The notes under the pieces were generated by a model that saw nothing but the letters and a program-made list of their open reading frames with translations, was not told the DNA's origin and did not search any database. Below are positions 10,521 through 24,171 of a stretch of 64,000 nucleotides of DNA, piece by piece (within the stretch, counting starts at the first letter, position 1; every line of letters begins with the position of its first letter). Source of the DNA: Enoplolaimus lenunculus (lineage: Eukaryota > Nematoda > Enoplea > Enoplida > Thoracostomopsidae). The stretch lies in assembly GCA_030248215.1 (NCBI GenBank), contig JASANG010003604.1, forward strand, positions 55,157-119,156, given 5' to 3'. The position numbers and the translations under genes are program-made.

Positions 10521-12441
10521 CTCTTAATTGATCACATATATTTTTTCGTTCATTTTCGCCTTTTCTTGCTTGAATGCCAAATTACCACTTGCGGTATTCG
10601 CTTGGGTTTTTTCCATCTGATTTCAGCCGCAAGTTGGATTTTTTCAATGAAATTAGTCCATTCGATAGCAGTATCATTTACCTATTACAATTCCCAGCCA
10701 ACCCGTCACTTGTGTATATATATTCATAATCATACAAATTACGTATAACAGTAAAATTAGTAACTTTATACACATTATTGATATGTGGCGTATTCAAATT
10801 GGGCACGGAACAGGCATAGTTATATAAGTGAATAAATGATATGAAGAAAAAGAAACAATAAATGAAAAAATAAAACAATAAAAACAAATCGGATAAATTG
10901 GTCCAACAACACCAGCATTAAAATTGAAAGAAAACAACAAAACATACTTACCGATGACGTAGGACCGACCTTTTAATGGCCCATTTCAATTTTTCAAAAA
11001 AATCCCATTAAGATGTTTTACTGGAATTTAAATTCTATCTGTTTACTAAAACTTGTGATATACCAACGAAGCGCATGGAAAACCATAGATAAAAGTCATG
11101 TTTTGCGGTACGTTTGTACAATAAGTTTAAAATTTCCAGACTTACTACCCGCTAAGAAACTATTCCGAAAAACATTGTTTGACTGAATACTAATACAGAA
11201 AATCCATCTCAATACAACGCATAATAATAGAGTTTTTACTACAAAATCTGGCAAAATCCGCTTGCATATTTTGTCATTTTTGGTTTACACTATTAACGAC
11301 TCCACAGTGCTAGCACCAAGAAGGCTAAGTGCTCAACCCAGAGCTGATCAGTAAACGATTTGCTGGAGAAAAGTTAAAAATATCGGGCCAATTACACTTC
11401 GCACAATTACATTGCTACCGTCTTGCAACAGACTGAAATTTTAACAAGCCAACATTAGCTAAGGTACGCATACTCCCAAGCATATTTTAAAGTATTGCAA
11501 ATTGCAATCACAGCAGCAAGTTACTATTTCAATTTTTTCAGTCAACAAATCGTTCACCCGCATATAATAGTTAAGAGTATCAGTGAATTTCAATAATTTC
11601 ACTGTTTTCACTCCTTTCGTAACACCATTTCGTGGTACACAAATCGCTAATTAATACTTTAATGTTATGTGTACATTAAGGCACAGTGTGGCAAATGCAA
11701 ATATAACAGATATATATTAAACCGTACCAATACAAGACAGGGTTTATCAAAATTAAATTCAAGGCCAAGGCAGAGTCTACCAAAATTCAGTTCAAAACCA
11801 CCGTTCCAGAAACATCAAACTCTTATTTGAAATTTCACCGTTTAACAAACCTTAACAACAGGAACTCCAATTCGCAACGTTATTTCAATCTTATACAACG
11901 TTTATATGAACAGCAGCGAGGTGAAATATTTTCAACGTCAGCAAGTTTATTTCAACATTGCGTTAAGATCGCGTTCAATTTTAAAAAAATATCGAAATAG
12001 TGCTATTGATAATAATATATGGACCAAAAATGACCAACCAAAAATCAACTAAGACTCAATATGTAATTAAAATATAGAATTTCAAACGTAGCCGCTGTTT
12101 TGCTTAATCTGCAATAAATTGCCCAATTTTTGAACGTACCTTAGCGCAGTGTTGTTTTCTACCTCCGTCAGTCTAAAATTATTAGGCAAAAAACGAAACA
12201 TTTTTCACTCTGTCGTACCGGCATCAACGCTTAACATCAAACAAAATTGGCGAAGAATACGCATGGAAGCACAATACATACAATACAACAAAACAAAGCA
12301 AACTAAACTATACCAGGCAAACTATGCATTTAAGTATTCTAAAATAAAATGTAAGGCAAAAATCATATTTCAGTGATATAACATGGAAGACAATGTGCGA
12401 ATTTGAGCAACCATAATAGGCAAGTAGCTTCTGTGACGTAC
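10521..12441. other. AT-rich stretch between PLA2G15 and the IF gene
   Basis: No MITE ends or long frames recognised. It includes the possible PLA2G15 micro-exon at 10952-10969. The rest is low-complexity AT-rich DNA. Confidence 0.35.
10952..10969 (-). CDS. Possible PLA2G15 micro-exon (RSYVI)
   Basis: Minus-strand GTCGGTCCTACGTCATCG ends at a strong donor (CG/GTAAGTATG) in the phase the 2577-2418 exon needs. The joined reading RSYVI-V-PGDGG matches the family pattern PVIMVPGDGG. The only in-frame acceptor upstream is a weak AAAAG, giving an 18-nt exon, because a stop lies just before it. Plausible but unproven. Confidence 0.3.
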
Positions 12442-12595
12442 CGATAGCTATTTCAAAACACACGAATGCAACTGTACCGTATACATTTTTCGCAATAGTC
12501 AGACTGCCAAAATTCCAGTCCTGAAAATCCGCCTGGCTCTCCCACGCAAGTAGTGACGTCAAAAACAGCCAATCAGAGAAAACAAAAAAAAACAT
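12442..12595 (-). CDS. Possible signal-peptide exon 1 (PLA2G15?)
   Basis: A minus-strand ATG at 12595 opens MFFFVFSDWLFLTSLLAWES, hydrophobic like a secretory signal. The frame runs to a good donor (ATCG/GTACGT) in phase 1, which matches both the micro-exon and the 2577 exon. Its position just downstream of the IF gene fits the start of the next minus-strand gene. The assignment is inference. Confidence 0.25.
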
Positions 12596-12617
12596 TTTAG
12601 CAATGAGCGAACACACT

Positions 12618-12623
12618 TTTATT
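12618..12623 (-). promoter_or_regulatory. Candidate poly(A) signal of the IF gene
   Basis: AATAAA on the minus strand about 310 nt beyond the IF stop codon, the first such hexamer seen in that direction. It overlaps the start of the candidate PLA2G15 5' region. Confidence 0.35.
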
Positions 12624-12930
12624 ACAGCTAGGAACCTTTAGTGTGTAAATTAGACGATTTCGACAAATCAAAAGATAACTCAGCGATACGAAACAACACA
12701 AGCACGACCAATGATAGAATATAACGATAATAAGCACACTGAAACTACATATTACCATAAGTAGTAACGAAAACAACAAACAAAAAACTACATTGTTGAA
12801 ACAAAAAATCTTTTTAAAACACTGCACATCCGTCTAGTATACTTTCTATAGTTTCCTCCAATATTGCTTGCCAAGCTACACCATTGTCCAATCTTCTTTT
12901 CGCTAACCAAGTACGTCAACTTGTCGCGGT

Positions 12931-15900
12931 CTACGTTGAAGTTTCAATCGTGCGTTGAACGTGTGTCGCCCGTTCCTACAAAAAATGTATAAATGTATTT
13001 CAAAAACCTTTCACAAAATTATTGGCAGTTATACGTTATAGTGACAAGTTGTGCACGCGGAAACATTTTTCACGTTCAAGTTGCAGCAGCAAATTGTACG
13101 ATTGCGCGAAACATTTGCACGTACAAAAATACATCTGCGAATTCTGGTAGCAAAAACTTGCACCTGTGAATATGGCTTCGTACATAACACAAAACTACAA
13201 CATACAAACACCAACACTGCAAACAGACAAATACATACTGTTTCCAACAACGAATTTGGGTATCCGAAGTTATACAACAAAAGCGCAGTTGCAACAAAAC
13301 TGAACGCTGAACATTATCACACTTTCAAAATAGTACGATCTATTTGATGTGCAATGCGTCATGCATTTTGAAATGCACCAAAATGTGTACCACCATGTCC
13401 AATCGAGCTAAGCAAAACTTTTCAGCCAGCAATGCTTACCTCACCATCTTTGTTGTACAGAACAGTTTGAATTTGTTTGCCTGTTCCCCAAGTATTGCTG
13501 TCTTCGAATACTAAATTGTCTGGCGGTGAATTATGCCCGTTGCCTTTCGACCAAATCTGCAGTAGTAATATTAATAATAATAATAATAGTAATAATAATA
13601 ATAATAATAAGTAGAATATTTCCGATAGAGTATGACACTTGCAAACATTAGCAATGTTTCGCACACTCTTGGTAATACCATGGTAGCCAAGGTATGTTAA
13701 AACGCTAAGTTTTATTGTTAAAACAAAAAACTGCAAGGTTTCACGTCCAAACTGTTGTATTCAAGTGTGAATTGCATTTACTAAAAATGTACAGGGTGTC
13801 TACGGACTAACGACCTCTGTAGGGATTTTTCAAGTTCTCCACTACCATTTTCAGGTTTTTGCCTAATATTCAAAACAAAAACACATTTTAGTTCACTGTG
13901 TTTATAAATAGGTATTTAAAGCAAACAACTGGCACACGCGGAGATTGATCAGATACAGATGGTTTAGGGATCACGTTCCGCAAAAATTTATGGAGGCATA
14001 GTATATTATGTAAACTTTCGAAACGGTCAGGAAAACATTTAGAATATCGATCAATTTCTCCAAAATTACAGCATTTAAAACAAGTATTTTGCTGACGGTT
14101 TCGGTTTGTCAGGATTTGTCAAATATGGTACTAGCCAACGAGAAAAATGAGATTATTAAAATTAAGGTTTTTCGGATCGCGGACAGCCAACGTGCATGCG
14201 CTACTTGAGCAAACCCAAAATTTACCTAGTAAAACACGGCAGAAATCTACTACCATTGACTGCATATGACACACAAAGCAACATTAATCGCTTCAAATAA
14301 AGTATCGTGAATACGGTGCGTCTGAGACTTGATAATGAACATAAAATGTTTTGGCCAACATTTGCCAGTCAGTAGTCAACTAGAAAGACGAGTTCAACCG
14401 GTGGTGTTACGTTACCTTAGTTGTACGCAAAGCTTTAAGAACAAATCCTTTTGGAAACGTAAACGAATACTCTTGTCGGCCATCAACTTTGCGTTTCAAT
14501 CGCCAACCTTCCATATTTTCGTCCTAAAACAAAATGCAGCGTAATATAGGGCAATGCATTATTGACAACACTGAATCACAAACAATCAATAAAATAGTTG
14601 TTATAAATGGAAAATATTACTGAAACGCAAAGTTTACGCATCTATCAAGAACCAGGGAGCGATCGGATACTGTTCTCCCAGATAGTGAACTTTGGACCGG
14701 AACCGGGTATTAATCAGTTGCATCAACTAAATGTTGTGCGCTGTTCGAAGTGCTTGATTCATGTAAAACAATGTTAATTGAATTAAAATTATAAATAACT
14801 AGCGGGACAGTATGACTTTTTAATTTTGCCTCTCAATGGGAAAAAACAAAGTTAGTGACATGCTACATAGGAAATGCAATCGTAACATAATGTCAAACAG
14901 ATCCAAAAATACAACATAACCAATGAATTTCATACCTTTGACCTATGCGTATTTTCCAATGTGATGCATTTAGTATCTGCCTGGTTGTCTGCAATTGTAA
15001 CGTTGCCTTTCGCCGATCGTTGGAAACTAGTTTTCATCGACATTTCACCACGAACACTGCGAGTACTTTCTGAAACATGTACGCTTATAATTTGTGTATT
15101 TTTACTCCAACGACGATTTAAAATTTTGATGGCCCCGGAACTCTGAAAAAAGTAGAAGAACATCGACCTAGGGAAAGACAAAAAGTGGGGCGGTATATAA
15201 CTGGCCGTATGAGGCTCTCCAGGGTGCGACTGTATATTAATTTCCCAGTTACGAGAACCGGAACCGAATAGTGAAATTTTTCATAACCTAAACCAGATAG
15301 TGTAATAGTGTATAAACTTGTGCACCGTTTGAAAAACGCAAAATTATGCTTACTCAATTAGAACTATAATATGTTAGTATGAATGTTTCATTGCTTGTTA
15401 GTACGAATTTTTCATTTTCTCCAGAGTATCAAAATCAATTTCTTGGCTTGACCAGAAATGTAATATTAGCATATGTCAGAGACGCTCATTTTGTAAAAAA
15501 ACCAGTTGAATGAAATTTTGAAACTACCACCGTAAACATCCAGTATACGGTAGGTTTCAACCGAATAGCACAATCAGATACGGATATCGATTTTCGCCGG
15601 CGATTCAACCGGGTCGAATGTTTTCGTCAGTTTAACTCCAAACAGTACTCACCAGTGTCTTCGCTCTGCTGCAGACTATGAGTTTTCACTACTTGTTCAA
15701 CCAGCGATTTCAATCCAGCCCTGAAATACATATTAAACAACTACAAATATAGAACCATACGTTTGCCGTCTAAAATATTAATTCATACTTCTTATTGTCA
15801 CGAGTCATTAACGGATCAGCTTTCGCATCTAAAGCAAAACTTTTGGGCTTTTGCTTTTTGCAGTGTTACCATCATGACACCCTATGCACCTAAAACTTTC

Positions 15901-18900
15901 GCTTCAGCCCCTCAACCAGGAGGTCCGTATCAGGGGATGCACCCCCCGACCCCGTATTTGTGACCTCGGTTGTCTTCATAGCTTGCTACTGTGTAGCTTA
16001 CCGACTCTCTTCGCCTTCAAGCATACGCCGATATATTGCAATTTCTGCATCTAACATTTGTTTAGTGTCCATGAGCGATTGCAATTCCATCATTAACGCT
16101 TGTACTTCTTCACGCATTCGACGAATTTGCATATCGCGATCGTTCAGTGCGGCTTCGTATTGACGCTGGTCGTCTTCCAATTGGTATTTTAATTCTTGCA
16201 ATTGTTTTTCAAGCATCGCATTCTAATATGAAAACAAATCAAAATATTTAACCAAGAAAAATTAATATTCATTGCTTATCAAATAAAAAAACAAAATTTC
16301 AACAAAGGATGTGCCGATTAATCGGCATCGGTAATAATCGTCACTGTTTGTGAGTATCGGCAGCGGCACTGCAAAAAAATGGCCGAATCTGTACCGATAC
16401 TTTCTGTACACAAGACCGAGTTGGAATGCTATCAATTTAACTTCTAGTCGTATATCAGTATGTCTGATCAAGGAAACTTTTGTTTGGAACCTGATTGTAC
16501 TGAAAACACATTACCAAATCGAGTCAATTCAAACTTACACGATCTTCCAGTTCACCCAGCTTTCCACGAGAGCTTTGCAACTGATCACGCAAGCGTTTCG
16601 TTTCTTCGCGTTGATAGTTTGCTTGAGCGCCGTCCGCTTTCGATGCGTTCGACACTTCTTGTACCTGTAAGTAGTAAATATACACCATGTATAATCATAG
16701 ACATTGTAAAAGAAAACACTTTATATACAATAATATATTCTCAAAATAAGCTTGAGTTTGAACACATACGCACAAGCATAATATAATTATAACGCAGCCG
16801 CCCCGTATCACTTCACTTCAAATTTCAATACATATCATTTACGTACCTAGTATATACTAGAGATGTCCGGGAGCCAGGATTTATACCGCCGGGGCCGTAG
16901 CCGAGGCAAAGTTACATACTGCAGTGCTGCTGAAGTGTTTAAAAGAAGTTTGCACAGCAGCAATGTTTTGCTATGTGGTGAAACTGTTTTAAATTATTTC
17001 ATTTTGCATTCGAGCAGATAGGTAAATGTTTTCGTCCATGGTACCGTGTGATCCGGCTACGGCACCCTCTGGCCCCGGCCAACGGGACATCTCTACTATC
17101 ACAGGTCTATGCTATAGAACTACAGCTGTCAACGTGTTACTCCAGAAACATTTCTTTTTACCCAACCTACATACACGAGCGCAGCCACGATCTTACAAAG
17201 TGGGTGGTGTGCGGTCTATAAGAACCTTTGACGAGCGGTTCCTTGTGTTGCAAAAAAACTACTGCCGTGTATAAAAAATCCTTGAACAAAATCCCAACAA
17301 AGGAAGTAGGAAGACACCGGAAACCTACCCCTTGGTCTGGTTGCACCCTTGCTGTGCTACATACATACCTTGAGTTTATACCACGATTCCATGTCAGCTT
17401 TGCCTTGATGAGCAATCGCGTCATATTCATTACGAATGTCTCGAATTGCAAGCGCTAGTTCGTTCTTGAAATAGTCCCGAGTATTCGCTGAGTTTTCTTT
17501 CGCCATCAACGCTTCCAATTCTTTAATCTCCTGTCACAACACAATAATAACATCACTCGATGTTAGCTTTCAGAATGAAGTACTACGTGGTACGAGTGGG
17601 AGACCCACCCTAGAGCGAATACGTTCCTAATATAATCAATGTTCGCCAAACTAGATCTTGTTATCATTAACAAACCCAGTAGACCGTAAACACCGTTTTC
17701 ACGTTTTTTGGGGAGGAGTCATTGATCTTATATATATATACCAGTAAAAGAAACTCTGTGACCAAAGCGAGCGACGGACCATACTCAATCTTGTGTAAAC
17801 TCCATTGTTGATCAAACACAATACCTGCCTGCACCATCTGCGTCATTTTCAAAGTTTTTTCAATTTTTTTTAAAGTTTTCCTGGATTTCTAATTTCGTCA
17901 GGGTTTTCAGTTTTGTAAAATTCAGTGCTTTTTAAGGCTGCAGCCACCTTGAACGAATGAAAAGACAACAAATTGCGTTCACTTGTAAACATACTACGAC
18001 GCTACAGGACCAAATGTTGCGCCACACCAAACACAAATGGGTGGCACCATAGGCCGATCCTATCAATCTCGACACTTGATAGGGGTATTTTTTACTCAGA
18101 CCTTAATATTGACATTTGATTTACAAACTTGTATTGTAAAAATTTGCTAATTCAAATATAAATACCGTCAAGGCTCTGCCGGGCTATTAATTAACGTACT
18201 TGATCGTGTATACGACGCAAAAACTCAATCTCTTCCAATAACGTTTGAGCTTGATTCTGGAAATCGATTCGCGCAACGCTTTCTTTGTCTAAGTTCTGAA
18301 AGCATATCCTACACTATCAATTAAACTAGATTAAAAAAATACAAGCAAACCTTACACTATAATTAACATTTGATGAAAAATTATTTAACGCAACTTCCAC
18401 TATATCATGTGTGCACCAGACTCGGCTACTTTTTGAGAGGCACGATAATGAATAATCGATATGAAAAGCTTCACTAGTCAACTAACTGGAGGCCAACAGT
18501 TTCGTAAAACATAATACGTATGTTCTATGAAAAATTCCGATTCCGGTATAAACTTCTTGTAGCGATTCCGGTATAATTCAGATTCGCTTTGCAGGAACAA
18601 CAAATTCTGTGACCATACGGACAATTTTCATTAACACGCATAATATTGATTTAAAGTGTCTGTTGGCTGGCAACAATTCTCAAAAACGTAGCATGAACAA
18701 ATTCTCAATCATCTTTTTGGTTCTGTAAAGCTAAACTACAGTCAATTATTGATAAGTTAACTCATTGAAAACAATATTTAATAGATAAATGATGGAGAAT
18801 TTTTATGCAACATATCACAAGAAGTACGGCTAAAATTAAAATGTCAAAATGAGAATCGGAACTCGTTTTGATTTGAAATTCCAGTGATACTACACTGAAC

Positions 18901-21900
18901 TCACCGCTCGCGCGTCTCGCAACTCGCTTTCAATCCGATCATTGTCTTTGCCGTAGCGACCCAACTCGTCGTTCAAGCCTTGTAAACGTCGCCGCAACTG
19001 TTCAATTTCAGTCGACGCATCTGCAAGCTGATTGGTCAGCGTGTCAATTTGGTCTTTATCACCTGAACGCACGCCGTGTGCAATATCGTACCTTAAAACA
19101 CAACAAACTAAAAACAATCACAATAATTCAGTAATAACTTGGCAAAACTACGTACAGCCTGCGCGACTAGATATTACTCGCCAGCAGCCGCGCGGCTACG
19201 AAAACCACCTGCAGTTAATGTGCATTTGGCTTCAAACCGCAACGTTGTAGCAATTTTCTTTCTAACAAAAATATATAATAGCATGTCTCATCAACAATCT
19301 GCTACGTGTTGGCTCCACATCGATCTCTCGAAAATTACCTACCTAACCCTTTTTATACAATATATTTTTAGCCAAGATATATCACTTCACCCGTATCCAC
19401 AGGCCGACTATGCAATATATACATCAGCGTCCCTCGATGTTGACAAAATGTTGCGCTGTGCGAAAACAATTTCACAGCGCAACATTCATCAAACCCTTGC
19501 ATCAAAACATTTTGCAGCCATACAGCACCGTGCACACATGCTGTGAGCCTTTAAAATTCATAATATCATATCTTACGGCACGCAAGTATGTATATATACG
19601 TATATGTATATTTGTGGTGCAAGACTGGTACGGCAGCCACTCCACGATAGTTCATAATATAGTACACTTCGAACACATAGAAACACGCGCAATATATTTA
19701 TGATGCAAACATTGCAATTTTGTTTACAACACTGCATTACTTACATTATATTAATATAATATATACTACATATTAAGTATTGTATCCGATAAACAACAAC
19801 CCAACGTTCTGAGTTTGATACAATAACCTGGTGAACGTTTTGGGCAAATGAGTGCAGTAAGCGAAAAAAATTTGTTGGCCTTTTACGTCCAATACATAAA
19901 TTACAAATCTTAATGACTATTTTTGCTTGCCGTTGCTTTCAAGGATTTCAGTATTGAATCCCCGCATAACCGTTGTTTACGTAGTCCAGTTGCATATCCA
20001 TACGTTATATAAATTGCATTTATGCAATATATAAAGCCAAAATAAACGGCCTTCCGCGCCTAATGCACATAATTTGAACATAAAAAAGACACAAACACGT
20101 CATAAAAACTGCATATCCGCTGCATGCCGAATATACATACTTATTCAAGGTCAATGTGTTGCACAAGACGCATTAGCATCTTACAACAAACACAATGTAT
20201 GTACGTATTGTAATGAAATTCAAGGTTCAACCATAACTTCACTATCTACCAAGGCTAACTAAATAAAGTGCATCAAAAAATCATGCTGTATGTAACCGGA
20301 AACACTTGATTATGCCGCTTATTTTTACTTTAATTTTACTTCAAATATTACCGTCATATTGTGTTTTTTCATCGTTTGCCATCAAATATATGTTCACATT
20401 CAACGTGCTATAAATTGCTTCAATTGAAATGTTTAAATCTTAAGCCCTTTTCACACGTGCAAGTTTGTGTGCGAGAACTTGCAGCTGCAACTTGAACTTG
20501 CAAGGTTTGCCAAAAATCCCGTTTGATAAACTTGCAGCTGCAAATAATTCATTAAAAATCATAGCGATACGAATTTCGTTCACATGTGTGAATAACCATA
20601 CCAGTTCACTGAAATTATTGCAGACGCTTTTTCATTGGCTGATGAAATAATGCAAGTTCTGCGTGCAATTTGTAGCTGCCAGTTCTCGCATCAAAAATTG
20701 GCACCTGTTGTAAACAAGGCTTTAGTGTTTTTGTGCGAAATTTTTACACTTCATTTGCATCGTGCTCGGACTCGGACTAACTGGTTCATAATTTAAAAAA
20801 TCGTTAAAGAACTTAACCTTTAATTATTAAACTCAAAGTTATCAACACGGAGAGTACAACAAACTCCGGCAAAACCCCGGATTTAATAAGGAAATCGGAT
20901 AATGAGATTCTGCAAAATAAATATTGTGCTCTTTTTCTGGGACCAGGGTTCAAAATAGTGTGCTTTTGCACACTTAAACTTAATTTTGCACATTAATTTG
21001 TACACCTTACAGTGGAACAAAAATTGAAAACACCGGTTTAAAACTCCTCGAAATTCATGTCCAGTTGCCTTTCATTTATTTCATCTTCTTCAAATCCGGC
21101 AAAATCAATCTCTAGTGGTTCTGTGGAAGCAGATCCTCCGGAAGTGGATGGCTCGCCGGATATGTGCGGTGTAATGCATATATACGCACACATGTATATC
21201 TAATACATATATACGTAGCACATAGTATGAGTCATCATAATTAGCGTTCATTCGCCGTTATAACCAGTCATGCATTCAGCACACCTAGACTTAATTTTGC
21301 ACACCTTGACTTTATTTTGCACATTAATTAGCACACCTTGGGATTTGAAAAAACGCTGTCTGGGACAAACTGCGTATCCTAATCTACAATTCCGAGCATA
21401 AAACAGATCTTCCTCCCCGGATTGCCACATATATATATTTATTGCTGAAATGGTTGAATCAAACAAATGATTAGACCGATTCCGGAACCATTGCCATGTT
21501 GCCGAATCCGATTAAGGTTAACTTTGTGCTACACTTTGATATCCGAGGCCGCTACCCCGGAGCCAGATATTGCAGTATCCGGATCCGTCTCCGGTACGTA
21601 TTTGTTTGACAGGGTGCAAAGCGGAACTTACTGTATTTTACCGGACTCGGGACATTAAATTTATACCATAATTGTAATTGGAATTAGAAATTTTCTGACT
21701 GTACGGATACTTCGTATTGGCAAAAATGTTGATTTAGGGTGTCTGTTGGCTGGCAATCAGGGTGCAACCGGAATTACAATTTACCGGAACCGGAACCGGA
21801 ATTTGAAAATTTTACCGGAACCGGAAAGTGAAAAATGCATTTCACCAAAAATTTCATTTTAATCTTATTTTTTGCTCTATTATTTGTGAAATAACCTTAG

Positions 21901-24128
21901 TCGAACACAGATATTTATTTTATTTGTTGTATTTTAGATTTTCATCATCGACTGAAGTGAAATCCACCATCAATGGCTTATATTCGGAGTACAAGTGGCT
22001 TTCAAAAGAGATTCTTAAAAATTAGCAAAGTTAATAAAACGGCCAAATTATAATACCGGAATTTTTAAATCCGGTAAAAATTTACCGGAACCGGAACCGG
22101 AAGGTGAAAAAATGCCGGAACCGGAACCGGAATTCCGGTTGCACCCTGCCGGCAATAAATTTCAAAAAGGTAGCATGAACAAATTGGCGATGATTTTTGG
22201 TTCTGTAAAGCTAAACCACAATCGATTACTGATAAGTTACCTAATCAAAAACAATTAGAAAAATAATACAAATTTTTTATGCAACGTATCACAACAAATA
22301 AGATTAAAATAAAAATTTCAAAATTTCGATTAAAGTTGCTTGCGAAAATCAGAATCTAAACTCATTTTGAATCGGAATTCTAATCGTAATCGGAATTCCG
22401 GTTGCACACTGTTCTTTGATATCCGGTCGCACCCTGGTATCACGTATATATTATTACCAAGGTGCAACCGGAATTACAATTTACCGGAACCGGAACCGGG
22501 ACCGGAATTTGAAAATTTTACCGGAACCGGAACCGGAAAATGAAAAATGCATTTCACCAAAAATTTCATTTTAATCTTATTTTTTGCTCTATTATTTGTG
22601 AAATAACCTTAGTCGAACATAGGTATTTATTTTATTTGCTGTATTTTAGATTTTCATCATCGACTGAAGTGAAATCCACCATCAATGGCTTATATTCGGA
22701 GTACAAGTGGCTGTCAAAAGAGATTCTTAAAAATTAGCAAAGTTAAGAAAACGGCCAAATTATAACACCGGAATTTTTAAATCCGGTAAAAATTTACCGG
22801 AACCGGAAGGTGAAAAATTGCCGGAACCGGAACCGGAATTCCGGTTGCACCCTGATTATTACCTAACCGTTTTGCCAATATAAAGCAACACCATGCAGCG
22901 GCGAAACCAGAAATTTCTAGCGAGGGGCCACGCAATATTATTTAATGCAAATTATTGTTCTGTACCAGTCAGATCGGGTCTTCGAGCTGCCGCAGATGGA
23001 ACAAAGGGTTTCCCACTAATAAATCGTATCAGATCATCTCACGCCCCTCCTGAATAATATTTTGGCTTCACTTTTGGCCTACTTAACGACGGGTATACGG
23101 CAAATTAGTACGTAATAAGTTAAACTCGTGCTTACGGTTGATAAAATGATCAGCAAATTTCAAAAAGCGAATGGTGAACTTTGAACTTTATCACATTGTT
23201 TGACTTTAAATTTACCCTGTTTGCGAGCCAAGCTCGAGATAAACAACTATTGCAGTTCCTGTGTTTGATAACCTGTTATTAAAAAAGCAATAGATGCTAT
23301 ATATACATAGTTTACAACGCCGATTCCTATTAACTAACTACATTACTAATTTACTCACAAATGTCTCAGATCGGCCAAATCTTGTTGTAACCGTGCAATT
23401 TCAACTTCAATCGCCGATTTAGCTTTCGCCGTTGCGTCTAACAAACGTCGAGACTCGCTCAATTCACCTGCGTACGTCGCTTTAACGCCTGCGGTGTCTT
23501 TGCCCCATCGGCCACGTAAGCTTTCCAAATCTTCAACAAGTTTTCGATTTTGGGCTTCCAAGAAACGAACCTAGTAATACAGACAAAACAGACATTAAGC
23601 ATACGCTTAAGCCTAAACCTGTACGGAGAGAAAGTATTCAAAACATTTATCAGCAAACCGGAGCAGGAATTCGTTTTTTCAACGGAAAACGAACAAGGAC
23701 AAGCGTAATTGACTATAACACAAAATATAGCTTTATAAATTCTACAAAAACATAACTTTCAATAAATTTTTTGAGGCGTAAACTATTTATTTTTTAAACG
23801 GATCCTCATTATTAGCCACAGCATTGGAGCGAATGTTCCAAAATTTGCGGACGCAAACATTCAAATACAATGCCGTGCCCGCAATGTGCCGATTAATCGG
23901 CATCGATAATATGGACACTTTCAGTGAGTATTTGGCATCGGCACAACAAAAAATTTACCAATATTTTCTCCGCGTTGATGAGTTGGAAGGAACGCTATCA
24001 ATTTCATTTGTTTGCGTACATTAGTACGTACGTACGCCTGATTAGGTAACTAATCCCGCCAGGATACTATAACAAAACTACAACTACAACAACAACAAAA
24101 ACAACAACGACAACAACAACGACAATAA

Positions 24129-24171
<43 letters not shown>

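Noticed and set aside
16260-16790. Plus-strand frames of 100+ codons across 16350-16786
   Set aside because: They are antisense shadows of IF exon 7 plus a MITE; the minus-strand exon has correct splice sites and homology.
23824-24024. Frame opening [18 protein letters not shown]
   Set aside because: It runs through the GTGCCGAT repeat in an IF intron and shares its sequence with non-coding copies.
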